Below are positions 25,532 to 36,415 of a stretch of DNA of 64,000 bases, one piece after another. The notes under the pieces were generated by a model. That model worked only from the letters and a program-made list of their open reading frames with translations. It made no database searches and was not told the origin of the DNA. Position 1 is the stretch's first letter. The number at the start of each line of letters is the position of its first letter. The stretch is from Lichtheimia corymbifera B2541 (taxonomy: Eukaryota > Mucoromycota > Mucoromycetes > Mucorales > Lichtheimiaceae), in assembly GCA_000697475.1 (NCBI GenBank), contig JNEU01000660.1:1-64000 (forward strand). The letters are read 5' to 3'. The position numbers were made by a program, and so were the translations under genes.

Positions 25532-27057
25532 ATGGAACTGAACAAAACCAACGGCTCTTTTGTTTCTTTATTTCCCTCCGAAGTACTCGACGTTGTTTTC
25601 CATCGCCTTTCATTCCGTGAATGCATCAAGTGTACCAGTGTCTGTCAATCGTGGAATGCATTTCTCTTCAGTTGGCCTGGTCTTTGGTTCGAGATATCCG
25701 ATCAATGCTGCAGCTTTGAAAAGGACCTGAAAGCATATCAAAAGAGCTTACCGTGGGATCATGTCCAGAGATTATCCATTAAAGCCGGGTCGTTGGATTA
25801 TATATCACGTCATTTACCGAAGAACGTCCATACAGGTACCTACAAAGGGTTGGGTGAGATAGATAGCGTAATAATGGTATATCATTCATAGCTACATTAC
25901 GAGAGGAGTTTGATGGAAGAGATATCCGACGATTTTGTATGTTTGTTGGCAGTACCTTGACGACGCTCAAATTGGAACATGGCTTTTGCAACCCACTTCC
26001 TGAGATTGTGGTGGATACCATTTTACAATATTGTCCGTATCTTCAACACCTCACCTATTACTCATCCTGGGATATCAATTTCATTCCTGTGGTATCATTG
26101 GCTCCACTTTCAATACACGAACACCCACTCGAGAGATTGGAGATGGACTTTGACAATATCATCAAATTGGATGCTCTCCTGATCAAACGACTGATTCCCG
26201 TGTTACCCAACCTGAGGCACATACGACTCAATTCACACGATCTTCGAAACGTTGGTGATGTGCTTGATGCACTTGCACGTTATTGCCCGAGGCTGGAGAC
26301 GACCGTATTCTCAGATATCACCACCAGCAACCCCACCTCCACTTCTTCTATTACGAGTACAAGTCTACTTTGTCTACGTGGCGTGGATCGAATCAAATCG
26401 GAAGGACTTGCCACATTTCTTTCTCAATACGACCAACGACTTGAAACGCTCGAATTACACCTTTCTTCAGACGATCTGGCTCGTAGTGTGTCATCAGGTC
26501 TATCGTCCTTGGGCCATGCTCAACATCTCAAAAGGATTTGCCTGACGTCAGGGATGGGATGCTTCAAGACGCATGATGTTTGTGTACGTTTGGTATCGCA
26601 ATGCCCTCACTTGGAAGAAGTATCCCTTGCCCAATTTGATTTCCTTGCCGACGAAGGATTACAAGCATTAAGTCAATTGGAGCATCTTGAATCATTATCA
26701 CTCTCAGGCTGCTTGTTGGTCTCCCCCAGTGCATTGGTGCAATTCGTGGAAGAAACACACAGCAAACATTGTCTACGCCAATTAAACCTTGATTCCATGT
26801 TGGCATTGACTGATAAAGTCCTTGATGCTATTGGCAGGAATCTTGTCATGCTCGAGCGATTACAGACAACGCGATGTTTTTATATCAGCGACACCGGGTT
26901 ACGATATTTCGTTGACAGCTTTTCTGGTTCCTCCTTGCGTGAATTTGTATTTGGTCAAGCGTCTGCTATCCAACCTTGCTCCCTTTCTCGAGAAGCATTA
27001 CTGTATGCCCAGTCCAGATTAGGCTCACAAGTAACCATCAAGGAAATCATTTGTTGA
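25532..27057 (+). CDS. F-box protein with leucine-rich repeats
   Basis: Likely substrate receptor of an SCF ubiquitin ligase, with the F-box binding Skp1. Exons: 25532-25835 and 25892-27057; 489 aa. The F-box lies at ~13-53 (LFPSEVLDVVFHRLSF ... CTSVCQSWNAFLF). The rest is leucine-rich, with irregular AMN1-like repeats such as LEEVSLAQFDFLADEGLQAL and LESLSLSGCLLVSP, and a late DKVLDAIGRNLVMLERL repeat. Mucoralean genomes carry many such F-box/LRR genes, so orthology is not assignable. The in-frame sequence upstream of the chosen ATG (25532) looks like 5' leader. Substrate unknown. Confidence 0.88.
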
Positions 27058-27438
27058 TGCATATAATCTTTTACCCTTTCCCATCATGCGTTATGTACTA
27101 TAGTAGTCCCCCATGTATGTATATGTAGTAACAACAATGGTTCAACCCCACAATAAACTCAACTAGCAGATCATTGATATCGTATGTATTGTATGTAAGA
27201 CAGGGGCCATCTATCTACCTCCAAAGCAGAATCATCATCCACATTGCAGTCATTGTGATGACTCGTCAAACCAACAACAGCAATCCCTCATGATGGACAC
27301 CGGATCTTGTGAAATATGCAGTAACACTTCCTTATATGGTGTAGGTGTGTCGATGATGGTGTGCGTCAGATTTAAAGATGTTTTGGCGTGGAAACTTCTC
27401 CTTCCGTTCTCCAACCCAAGTGCCCTAACAAACCGACC
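27058..27438. other. Spacer between two plus-strand genes
   Basis: Holds the 3' end of the F-box gene and the promoter of the Ca3427-like gene. AATAAAC at 27151 could serve as a poly(A) signal. No gene was seen. Confidence 0.55.
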
Positions 27439-28537
27439 ATGGCAACAACCACCATCAAAATTGGCTACGGTAATGTAGAAAATCGTGTGCATTAAAGACT
27501 CTGCCGCTAACCTTTATGCTAATTGTTACCATAGTACCCGAGCATTTCTCAACTCCTTTGTACATTGCTCGCGACCAAGGCTTCTTTGAAGAGAACAGTG
27601 TGTCAGTGCAACTTGTTTGCTGCCCAGGTAAGCTTTATTTTATTATAAAGATGGTATATAATAACTAATCCAATTATACATATATAGGTGGTACTGGTGA
27701 AGTAAGCATGGGTTAGGATGTGTTCATATATGATGGGTTGACACGCGTATAAAATAGATGACACAAAAGCTTCAAAATCGGGAGATTGATCTTGCGATTG
27801 CATTGACGGAGGGACTTGTTGCTGGTATTAGCAAGGACCAAGATTGGTACAAGATTGTGGGCACTTATGTCGACGCACCTCTATGCTGGGCTATCTCTAC
27901 CGGTTCTCAATCCAAGCATGGCTCTATTGATACATTGAACCATAGCAAAGTGGCCATTTCGCGATATGGCTCTGGATCACATATTATGGCCTACGTGTTG
28001 GCTGATCAACAAGGATGGCTTGAAGGCAACAACAACAACAACAATGAATCGGACGTGTTTGGTTTCAACGTGCTCAACAACTTCCAAGCTATGCGTGACT
28101 CTGTCAATGATAACTCATCCGATTTCTTCATGTGGGAAACCTTCACTACCAAACCATACCATGACTCGGGCGAGGTGCGACGTATTGGTCAAATCACCCC
28201 TCCATGGCCTGCTTTCCTCTTTGCTGCTCATGTGGATCTTTTACAAAACCATGCTGCCGACTTGCAACGTACGCTCAAAGCTATCCAAAAAGCTACCGAC
28301 CTCTTTATGGCTCAAAAGGAAGACACATCGGTGCAACTTGTCATGAATATTCTCAATTACAAGGAAGAAGATGTCCGCAACTGGTTCAAGACAGTGTCAT
28401 ATGCCAAAGATCATTCCCATGTATCCAGCCGTGCTCTCCAAGTCACTGTGTCCACTCTCATCAAGGCTGGTGTCGTTAATGCACCTGGACCCTCCCCTGA
28501 AACCCTTTGTGATCTCCAAGTCGCTGTCCTCGAATAA
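27439..28537 (+). CDS. Ca3427-like protein with periplasmic-binding-protein (NMT1/SsuA) fold
   Basis: Homologue of the fungal Ca3427 family, which has the type-2 solute-binding fold of bacterial ABC substrate-binding proteins; its ligand is unknown. Exons: 27439-27469, 27535-27627, 27688-27701, 27758-28537; 305 aa. The start IKIGYGNVPEHFSTPLYIA matches the first strand-helix of this fold. GGTGE and ALTEGLVAG line the expected cleft. ISRYGSGSHIMAYVLADQQGW is the typical second-lobe entry. TPPWPAFLFAAH is a late family motif. There is no signal peptide, so the protein is predicted cytosolic, unlike the bacterial relatives. Exon 3 is a 14-nt microexon. Relatives include thiamine-pyrimidine synthase (Thi5/NMT1), but its CCCFC iron motif is absent. 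Confidence 0.88.
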
Positions 28538-28615
28538 ATGTAGCATCACTTTTTGTGTGTCTTGTCAAATATGCTGCATGATAGTTTATAAATGGATATG
28601 GATGGGGGAGTGCAT

Positions 28616-29671
28616 CTATTTACCAACACCACTAAGCTGGTTAAGATACTGGGGTCGGGATGTTGTACAATTGAGTGATTCCTTTTCTTGTGTAAAGAGC
28701 TCTTCATACATGATCTCTGCTTGTTGTGTCTACCCAGATTCCCAAGATTAGAATGATATCCACCCACATTATACCTTCCATACCACTTACTGTTTCATCA
28801 TAATATACCACAGGGATCCAATTTTCTTCCTCTGCATTCCGCACTGCCATAGAATATGCGTTTCTTCGTGCAGGATTCTCCTTTTCTGGATTTTTCATGG
28901 ATACCTTGTATAAAAGCCATCATCGTGAGATTTGGATACCAAGATTCCCTTCTTCTGTTTTACCTGTAATGCCTGTGCTTTTGATGGAGCAGGTTTCTTT
29001 GCAGGAGCATCATCTTTTTCAATATCTTGGATCCGTTTGTTGGCTGCCTTGAACTTTTCATCAATCTTGTCAATGTATCTCAATGCCGGACGCATTTGGA
29101 TGGTGCTGCGAACAGGAGTAAGGTGCAACTCGCCTATAATCTTTGTGAGCATCTATTAAACACTCTATGCGAGCGCGCATAACATACCATCACGCATGGC
29201 TCCCACCACATAATTGGTTTGTGAAGGCACTTCTGTTGAGCTGAATGTCATACGATCCAACAATTCTTCTTCCTTTTTGGCAGAGGACGATCGTCCATAC
29301 AATTGCTCCTCCTCGTGTTCTTCCATACGCTTGTCGTAGGCTGTCTTGATGCTCTTTTCATTCATACCCATGGCGAAATCTTCACCACGTTCAGTGCTGT
29401 AATAAGCCGATCGCGTATCCAACGGCAGATCAAGTTCCACCATGTTTGCATTTGGCTTGATGCGAGCTGCTTTAGGTCCAGTACGGCTGTCGAATCGAAT
29501 GTTGCGCATGGGATACTGGAAAATATACATGTGCTTGGCCAACTTTGTGTTTAAAAAGACAGGGATCTCGGTCAACACCTCATCGTCAGCAGGATCGTGC
29601 TCTGGCATGTTGAATTCAGTAGGAGGCGCATCGGCCATGTCGCTGTCAAAGACGGGTGCTTCACTTGACAT
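28616..29671 (-). CDS. RPC37: RNA polymerase III subunit RPC5/Rpc37
   Basis: Pairs with Rpc53 as the TFIIF-like module of Pol III, for initiation, termination and reinitiation. Exons (minus): 29671-29188, 29133-28964, 28904-28791, 28729-28616; 293 aa (yeast ~280). The core reads EIPVFLNTKLAKHMYIFQYP, then ARIKPNANMVELDLPLDT and TNYVVGAMRDGELHLTPV, the Sin/RPC5 signature. The C-terminus has RNAYSMAVRNAEEENW and a final YLNQLSGVG. Intron 2 (GTAAAA ... ACAAG, 59 nt) is weak by consensus, but without it the frame breaks; a one-base frameshift near 28920 would be the alternative. Start codon: the ATG giving MSSEAPVFDSD. It converges with the Ca3427-like gene, with 78 bases between stops. Confidence 0.9.
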
Positions 29672-30452
29672 GGTATATGGAGAGAGGGAGGGAAGAGAAA
29701 TCAAAAATTTATTTGCTTGTCAATTCATGCGTTATCACAACTCATAGCAATCCTCCACATACAAGGCCTTGGATACTGCGTGTATACATCAAAGGATGAC
29801 CCTGTTGCTTTATCAGAAGATATAGCGTAGAGACGCATACTTCTATGTTCCTTTGAGTTCTTTATAGCTCGTTCTATAGACAAAGCCTATACATAAACTA
29901 TCCTTATGTACATACGCTCTCTGTCCAATGAATGAATGTGTCCAGCACTTTGTATATCACATCCACTGATGATTCGAATGAATGTAGACACCCATTTTGG
30001 TATTAGCTGGTATTCAAGATAACGCGGGTGATTGTTTCTCTACAGTACCAACATCTTTCAAAGCAACCATTTGTGTATTATTTAAAGAATCAACCCATTG
30101 AAAAACATAAAGCTACATGGATTGTATTTGAACAATGACTTTGGTGGGGGGAGAGAGAAAGTGGTGATGGAAATCCTAGTAGAGAGAGAGAGAGAAGAGA
30201 GCACGGATCATCTTGTAACCCCTGAATGAAAGGGTGCTAAAAGTTAAAAAGTTGATGCATGATGAGAGACACTAGGTTGACATGACAACAACGAAGAGTG
30301 ATGGATAATCGACGGATAAAGCAGAGTACAACGTGCCTAAGCAACAAGGATTCAAACGCCGTGTGAGCCACGCGACCTTGATGAGAACACGCAACCTGGT
30401 CACCGCCTAGCTCATTCTATTTTTACACTTCTTTTTTCACTAGCAGCACATC
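29672..30452. other. Divergent intergenic region, no gene seen
   Basis: Separates RPC37 (-) and tropomyosin (+). Contains a GA-rich block (30145-30200) and AT-rich stretches. A tRNA-like look around 30340-30420 was examined and rejected. Confidence 0.55.
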
Positions 30453-30976
30453 ATGGAGAAATTCAAAGAGGCAAGTACAACCACCATGCCACACAGCTAG
30501 ATGGGAGTTGTCATGGCATCATCACCACTAGATGTAACTAACGCTCTACTTTAGAAACTTGCATCCCTTCGTAGCGAGGTCGATGCTGCAAACGCGCGTG
30601 CCCAGGAACTCGAGGCCAAGGTGGAGACGTTGGAGACTGAGCACAATGAAAAGGATGATCAGCTCAACGACCTTCAAGAACGTGCTAAGCTTTTGGAAGA
30701 GCAACTCGAAAAGGCAGAGGCTGATCTTAAGGAAGCTAATGAAAAGTAAGTGGATGGTGGTGGTGATAGTGGTAGTATTCGTGGTCGTCGTCATAATAAC
30801 CAATTTGTGATAGCTTCCGCGAAGCCGATTTGCGCGCTGAACAACTTGGCAAGAAGGCTGTGAGATTACAGCAAGAAGTCAAGGAATGGGATACCAAGAA
30901 CAAGGATCTTGAAGCTAAGCACCAAGGTGTCAAGGATGAACTGGATGAGATGGAACGCCAACTCGAAGGTGTTTAA
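30453..30976 (+). CDS. TPM1: Tropomyosin, short form
   Basis: Coiled-coil dimer that runs along actin cables and stabilises them. Exons: 30453-30470, 30555-30745, 30814-30976; 123 aa. The start MEKFKEKLASLRSEVDAANARA is the classical fungal tropomyosin N-terminus. Heptads run unbroken to the end, with no proline. The C-terminus ELDEMERQLEGV fits Cdc8/Tpm1. Yeast and fission yeast forms are ~160-199 aa, so this one lacks roughly one 40-residue actin period. Intron 1 requires a GC donor (GAG|GCAAGT), because the only nearby GT donor breaks the frame. A missed exon between exons 2 and 3 is unlikely in a 68-nt gap. Confidence 0.92.
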
Positions 30977-31040
30977 GAGACGACCCCTTATTGTGTGTAT
31001 ATAAAGCTTATCAAATGCCAACAATCAAACAATATTACAT

Positions 31041-32451
31041 TTATTCAATGGGAAGGGAAAGGTCAGGACCAGTGCCTACAGGGACTACTTGGGTGGGGTT
31101 GATTTGACGATGGGACATGTAGTAATGTCTCTTGATGTGATCCATGTTCACAGTGCCAGCAACTATAAAATAGATACAATGATGAGGCGATGAACATGAG
31201 GAAGAGGAGGGGGGATATCAAAGTACACTTACCACCGGGCATTTGGTAGATACGACGAGTCCAACGAAGAATGTTAGGGTAATCCTTTTCAATCGACTTT
31301 TTGTTGCACTTGAAATGACCATGGTACACGGGATCAAATCTGTAATAGATGACGCATCAGCCTACCTTTTAGCGTTGGACACGTACACATGATAATAAAT
31401 ACATACCGCACAATGGTGGTGAATAAGCGAATATCAGCCTCAGTGAATGTGTTCTTGACCAGGTAGTCGGATTCCGAGAGGATTTTTTCGATACGATCCA
31501 ATGAATCAAAGAGTGGATACACGTTGTTTTCATCTATGTTATTTGTGAGAAAAAAGAGGATTATAGCAACGCATGATTTGACATCCTTACAAGCTTGCTG
31601 GGTAGTAGCGAATCCAGACTTGTATACGCCATTGTTAACAGTGTCATACACCCAGCTATTCAATTCATCAATGTCCTTTTGAAGTGACTCGGGGTAATAG
31701 TTGATCTTCTTTTTTTCTTCAGGCAAGAGGCTGTCGAATGCTGTATTGAACATGCGAATGATCTCTGAACTCTCATTGTTGACTACACAAACAAAAAAAG
31801 ATGGTGAGCTACTGTCCTGTACTTTGATCCGACCCCAACAAAACTTACCAATGGTACCAAGCTTCTTATCCCACAGCACAGGAACAGTGAAACGACCGCT
31901 ATAGTTGGGATCAACCTTGAAATAAAGCTCTCTGATGTATTGGGCATTGTTCACGTTGTCTGGGATAGCACCTGGACATTCTTCAGGAGTCGAGAATTTC
32001 CTTTGTGATATCAAAGTCAACAATGGTGCGCATGTCAATCAACCATTGTCCTCATCACTTACCATCCCTTATCGAGCATAAGATAATCAACCACTGAAAC
32101 AGTAATGAATGGCTGCAATCCCTTGAGTTCTCGAACGATCAATGTACGATGGGCCTAAAAATGACACGCGTTAGTAAAAGAGACGCGTAACACGCATAGT
32201 ATGACATACCCATGGACATGCAAGTGATACATAAAGATGATACCGATCGCTATAATAATACATTACCAATCAATATCCTTCCTACCTACCCATATAGCAG
32301 TTATCACAACTTACGGTTCTGGAGTGAAACGGCTACCAGGTTCATTGCTAATGGAATCGCGGAAGCTGGATACTTGGCGTCGGAATTCGCCATCCTTGGA
32401 AGCCCAGTTGAGAATGCCAGTCTGCTTTGATTCTTGTTGTTGAGTTGCCAT
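31041..32451 (-). CDS. ECM4: S-glutathionyl-(chloro)hydroquinone reductase, ECM4/GTO family
   Basis: Omega-class-like glutathione transferase that removes glutathione from glutathionyl-quinones. Exons (minus): 32451-32315, 32249-32210, 32154-32063, 32000-31849, 31782-31591, 31533-31407, 31339-31233, 31162-31041; 322 aa. Catalytic Cys57 sits in SLACPWAHR. WKFSTPEECPGAIPD, YSGRFTVPVLWDKK and NNESSEIIRMFNTAF are typical of the family. The GST C-terminal domain carries [25 protein letters not shown]. The end has the family tail DHIKRHYYMSHRQINPTQVVPVG. There is no targeting peptide. It converges with tropomyosin, with 64 bases between stops. Intron 2 has a perfect CTAAC branch point. Confidence 0.95.
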
Positions 32452-33060
32452 TGCTTGGAAGAAACGTCGAGTTGGTTTTAGTGTGGTTATTGTTGTCGTG
32501 CGAAGTAAAAAGGCGCGGTGAGAAAAACGAAAGAGCATCGAGTCGACGGTTGAATATAAAGCAAGGCTGGGGGAGGCTGAGTAAAGCTTATGTATTGCAT
32601 GGATTACAAGAGCATTTGTAAGCTCGGAGTCAGCAAGCACGCCATTGTTTGATCCATTCATTCTCTCTGTACTTCCAATCCATGACTCATACAAATCACG
32701 ACATGATGATTATCCCCCATGATTGGCCTTCACTCCCCATATCTCCTCCTCCTCCTCCTCATGCAGTGGTATATCATATACCCCACATTTTACAATACAT
32801 GTAGCAGTGACTACTACTACTACTAGGGGTAAATGATCGACATTGGATTTGCATGAATCTACTGCATAAGCGTGTAAATCTTGCAAAGTGTATGCATGCA
32901 TGTATCCCATCCCCCTCATCCCATACGGCATTTTGTGCCGATACATACACTTTTTTGTTACAAGAGATGCACGATGGGGTTGCTTTTTCTTCCTTTTTTT
33001 TTCTAAATCATCATTCAATTGCATCTTTTTCTTTCTCTTTGTATACCGTACGTACATAAA
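32452..33060. other. Divergent promoter region ECM4 / DUF202 gene
   Basis: A 609-base spacer with a CTCCTCCTC repeat (32744-32760) and a long T/C-rich tract (32950-33045) leading into the plus-strand start. No gene seen. Confidence 0.6.
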
Positions 33061-33909
33061 ATGGCCACGACCTCAATACAAGAAGTCTCCGCTCAAACCT
33101 CCAGCCCACAATTATCATGGAACATGCCTAGCAGCAATAGCAATAATGGTCGAACTAGCACTCTGCATCTTCATGATAACGATAGCCGCCGTACCATTCA
33201 GTCACCTTCCCCTACCGCCAGGAATAGCAGAGCATCTAGTATATATAACGAGCTATGCGACAAGATGTCGTTTGCAAGCCATTCGAAAAAGATTGCAGCC
33301 AAACCCTTTCATTTATACACAAAATATTCTCAATCATTACTGCTTGAAAACACCGCAAGCGTCGCACGTGATCATTTGGGTAAGTGAAGAATGAAAGAGA
33401 AAGGATTGAAATGCATGGATTCAATCGTTGGTGAGATGTGTGTGTGAGTGCGTGCGCGCACGGGCGGCACCAAATATTTGTTGGGTGCAAGTATAACTTA
33501 CTCGTCTGCATATGTACATAACACAGCAAACGAAAGGACATTTCTGGCGTGGCTCAGGACATCCATTTCCTTGATTACTGTGGGCGTAGGCAAGTCGTGT
33601 GTCAACAGCAAGGGTTGTAGCTGCATGCTTATTTTGCATTATTTAGCCATTACACAACTTTATAACTTGTCATCAGAAGGTCAAGGCCACACGCATCATA
33701 AACGTTTGGGCCAGATTCTCGGCGTCATCTTTGTTGGTTTCAGCTTACTGTTCCTTTACTTTGGCAATGCTCGCTATTTTCATGCCCAACATGCCATGTG
33801 CAAAGGATACTTTCCAGCAAGTCGAGGTTCGGTGTTCATGGCATCTGCTACGGTCTTGGGCGTACTCTTGGTCATGTTGGTGGTTATGGTAATTGATCGT
33901 GCAAGCTGA
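33061..33909 (+). CDS. DUF202 (YidH-like/VTC1-like) membrane protein
   Basis: Small integral membrane protein of the DUF202 superfamily, related to the VTC1 membrane module of polyphosphate polymerases. Exons: 33061-33379, 33527-33589, 33647-33909; 214 aa. A Ser/Asn-rich cytosolic N-terminus (~95 aa) precedes the diagnostic helix LLLENTASVARDHLANERTFLAWLRTSISLITVGVAI. The next helix is ILGVIFVGFSLLFLYFGNARYF, and the last is ATVLGVLLVMLVVMVI. Intron 2 has a GC donor (G|GCAAGT), because GT alternatives introduce stops. Function is unknown beyond a membrane role. It stands alone, without the SPX or polymerase domains of VTC2-4. Confidence 0.85.
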
Positions 33910-34860
33910 TCAATGATGAGAAAAAAGAAACGGCAAATACAAAGTTAAGATTCAAACTGTTTATCCAACACCTTGGTTGATGTTTGTCAAATTCCTTTCC
34001 CAAATAACAACACCAGGCACACACGCACAAATGTTTCAGCCCATCAGCACTGGCGCTTGACTGTGTATAGTATGTGTTACCGGGCCCATGCCGCGCTTAT
34101 TTCATAAGAAAAAGGCCGTACTTTAAAAAAAAAGTCACTCCCATAATAGCTGACCCGGGTTTAGTTGTCACCGGCAAAAAGCTACACAATGTGTCAGGGC
34201 ATGGTATGGAAAAGGCAAGACTCTTTGAAAGGTTGCTGTGCGCGGATAAGGTTACGCCACGGATGATCGATTCCGAGATGGTAATAGAGTCATGGCCATA
34301 CTATGGGATTGGAACAAAGTTTAAGATTGTGTATGTGTGTGTGTGTGAGTGTATGTGTATGTCGGTCTTTTTCGGCGATCGGTATGTGCTGCTCTTATTC
34401 CTCGTCCGTGCTTTTTCCATCTTGACAATAGGATGGCTTCACCTCGGATCTGATGGCTAATGTGGTAAAAAACAAATCCATGCTGCGGCGACGATACGAA
34501 GACAATAACAAGACCTCAAGAGTTGCTTCTTTTACGTTTTGCCATATACAACGTCTTGTATCGTGTCATTGTTACCGGCATCAGGGATCGGAGGCATAAT
34601 AAGAAACGCACAGGTCTTTTTTTTACAGTAAAGAAAAGAAGCATATGTTTATTTTGATATGCTGTTGATACACAGGATGATTAAAGGTTTCGTGTGTCAA
34701 GGAGAAAAGCTCTTTCGTTTTTGTTTGTTCTTGTGTGCCAATAATCTTCGGTCCCGACTAAAAAGACGAGATGATTTTATATAAACGGTGACTCAAAGCA
34801 ACGACCACCACATATCTTTTCTTCATTCCTCTCTCCCCGTTTAAAACATCTCTTATCAAT
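33910..34860. other. Intergenic, TG repeat, promoter of the zinc-knuckle gene
   Basis: Contains a TG microsatellite (34327-34348) and poly(A/T) runs. A frame at 34074-34460 has no features and is not called. TTTATATAAA at 34776-34785 is a plausible TATA box for the next gene. Confidence 0.55.
34776..34785 (+). promoter_or_regulatory. TATA-like box of zinc-knuckle gene
   Basis: Perfect TTTATATAAA, 76 bases before the ATG at 34861. It is followed by a pyrimidine-rich leader ending TATCAATATG. The spacing is normal for fungal promoters and supports the small gene. Confidence 0.5.
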
Positions 34861-35078
34861 ATGACTTGCAAACATCCCAGCCGTTGCTCAAGTATTGCAC
34901 CTTCTGCCCCCTTAAGTTATGGCTTCCCAAGGCCTATTGACACCAGCGGTGGTCAGTGGTACGTGTGCATGATCAGGCATCGTAGATGGTTGACGAGGCC
35001 AACTAACATGCATTCTCTCAAAGCACTTGGTGCGGTAAATATGGCCATCCACGAGTCCGATGCCCGTTCCTCAAGTAA
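34861..35078 (+). CDS. 50-residue CCHC zinc-knuckle microprotein
   Basis: Two exons, 34861-34958 and 35024-35078, joined by a 65-nt intron with canonical donor GTACGT, branch CTAAC and acceptor AAAG. The splice creates a perfect zinc knuckle, CTWCGKYGHPRVRC (C-x2-C-x4-H-x4-C). It is preceded by a Pro/Ser-rich N-terminus with two further Cys (MTCKHPSRC) and ends PFLK. Neither exon alone encodes the motif, so its appearance on splicing is good evidence the gene is real. CCHC knuckles bind single-stranded RNA/DNA or proteins. Alternatively, a GTAAAC donor at the stop could splice on to a His-rich frame from about 35150, giving a longer protein. Not a retroelement Gag by context: no pol is nearby. 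Confidence 0.6.
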
Positions 35079-36415
35079 ACTTCATTGAACCAGCTGTCAA
35101 TTGACATTCAACATTCCATATCGCTTTTTTTTTCCTCATTTCACAAGACATTTTCACCCACACACAACTCACACTCGCCATCATTTGGGCGCACACCAAC
35201 ATCACAACAACCATCATGTATCTCATAGTAACTCTCATCCAGCATGTCCTTCCCTAAAAAAAGTCATCTATCTATTATCATGTCCTTTCTTCTTCATCAA
35301 CATTGGTTATTCCCATGTCCCCAAAAGTTTTTATATATAAGAACAAAACGTTTATAAAGCACCTTGTATATGTACAATTCGACTTTCTATATGATGTTGG
35401 AGGATTTCTAGATCCACTTGTCTTTAATTTTTTTGACAGACTGTGTACGACTGCAAGTTAATACTCGCTGCACGCGTTCCACATGTGGCCAGGTATCACA
35501 AATGTGTGCATGTGGTAGTGCTTCTCCACCCATTCTCAAAACATTCACCACCAGCAGGGCGGCCAATCATTATTCCCAGTGGATAAGGTGTGAGTGGGAT
35601 GTTGTGTAGATTACTGATAGCCATTGTTTGTTTTCAACGCAATCCGCAGAAGGATCCAGACCACCGTTTTGCTTTTTATTTTCTATTCCTGTCGTCGTTT
35701 TCGCAAATGTCAAACTAGCATATCGATATTACTGACACTAAGCTGTAGATCCCAAGAATGACTAGACTGAAACATCTTTTGTGGGCGTCCCTCCTCCTTC
35801 TTATCCTCGAACCGCGTGGTGGTGGTGGTGGTGGAGATTTTGGATGGATGGTAGCATTTCACACGCAAGGGATGTATACACTACGTAATGCTATCCTCAG
35901 CATACATAAGCGGTTAGGCACCATAACATGTAAAAAGGATATCCGATACATGTATACGTAACCAGCCGATCCGAAAGAAAGAGAGAGAAAAAAGGCACCA
36001 TTCCCATGATCATGATAGGGTTGACATTTGGTTTTGTTGTACAAGATACGCCCAAGTCTTGATCGCCCTCCAGTAAAAAATGGGATTGTCGGCTTGGTAG
36101 TAAAGCAAGAGAAACGTAAATGGGCGAGAATAATTTCATGTGGCGTGTGCATGTTCCTCGTTGAATACATCTTTATAAAATATTAGCGTGGTTGCCATGT
36201 GTTTGTGTATTCTTAATGCTTATCCTCACTACCGCTACCTTTCAATGCTTGTTGTAGCTGATCCAGGCTGAGCTCGTTGTTTGTGGAACATCTCCCTCCA
36301 TCATGCTGCTGCTTTTTCTTTTTTCGCTGCTGCGTGACTGAACTGGCCTTGTCGACTTTCAGCAACCCAACTTTTTTTTGGGCTCAAAGCATTCCTCTTT
36401 AATTCCTTGCTCAAC
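35079..36415. other. Intergenic 1.3 kb, unexplained coding-like block
   Basis: Contains an open, His-rich frame at 35150-35340 and a block at 35404-35624 where both strands are open. Minus 35624-35496 encodes 42 residues from an ATG; plus reads a Cys-rich stretch. A GGT repeat lies at 35816-35834. Just before RPC34 is a T-rich tract. No gene could be established. Confidence 0.45.

Noticed and set aside
30340..30420. tRNA-like words (GGATTCAAAC, TGGCTCA)
   Set aside because: A-box and B-box spacing is impossible for a tRNA and no cloverleaf can be folded by eye. No tRNA or rRNA gene was found anywhere in the window.
35758..35961. 67-codon frame with a hydrophobic N-terminus and a glycine run
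   Set aside because: The glycine run is a GGT microsatellite. No upstream promoter or homology is recognised.
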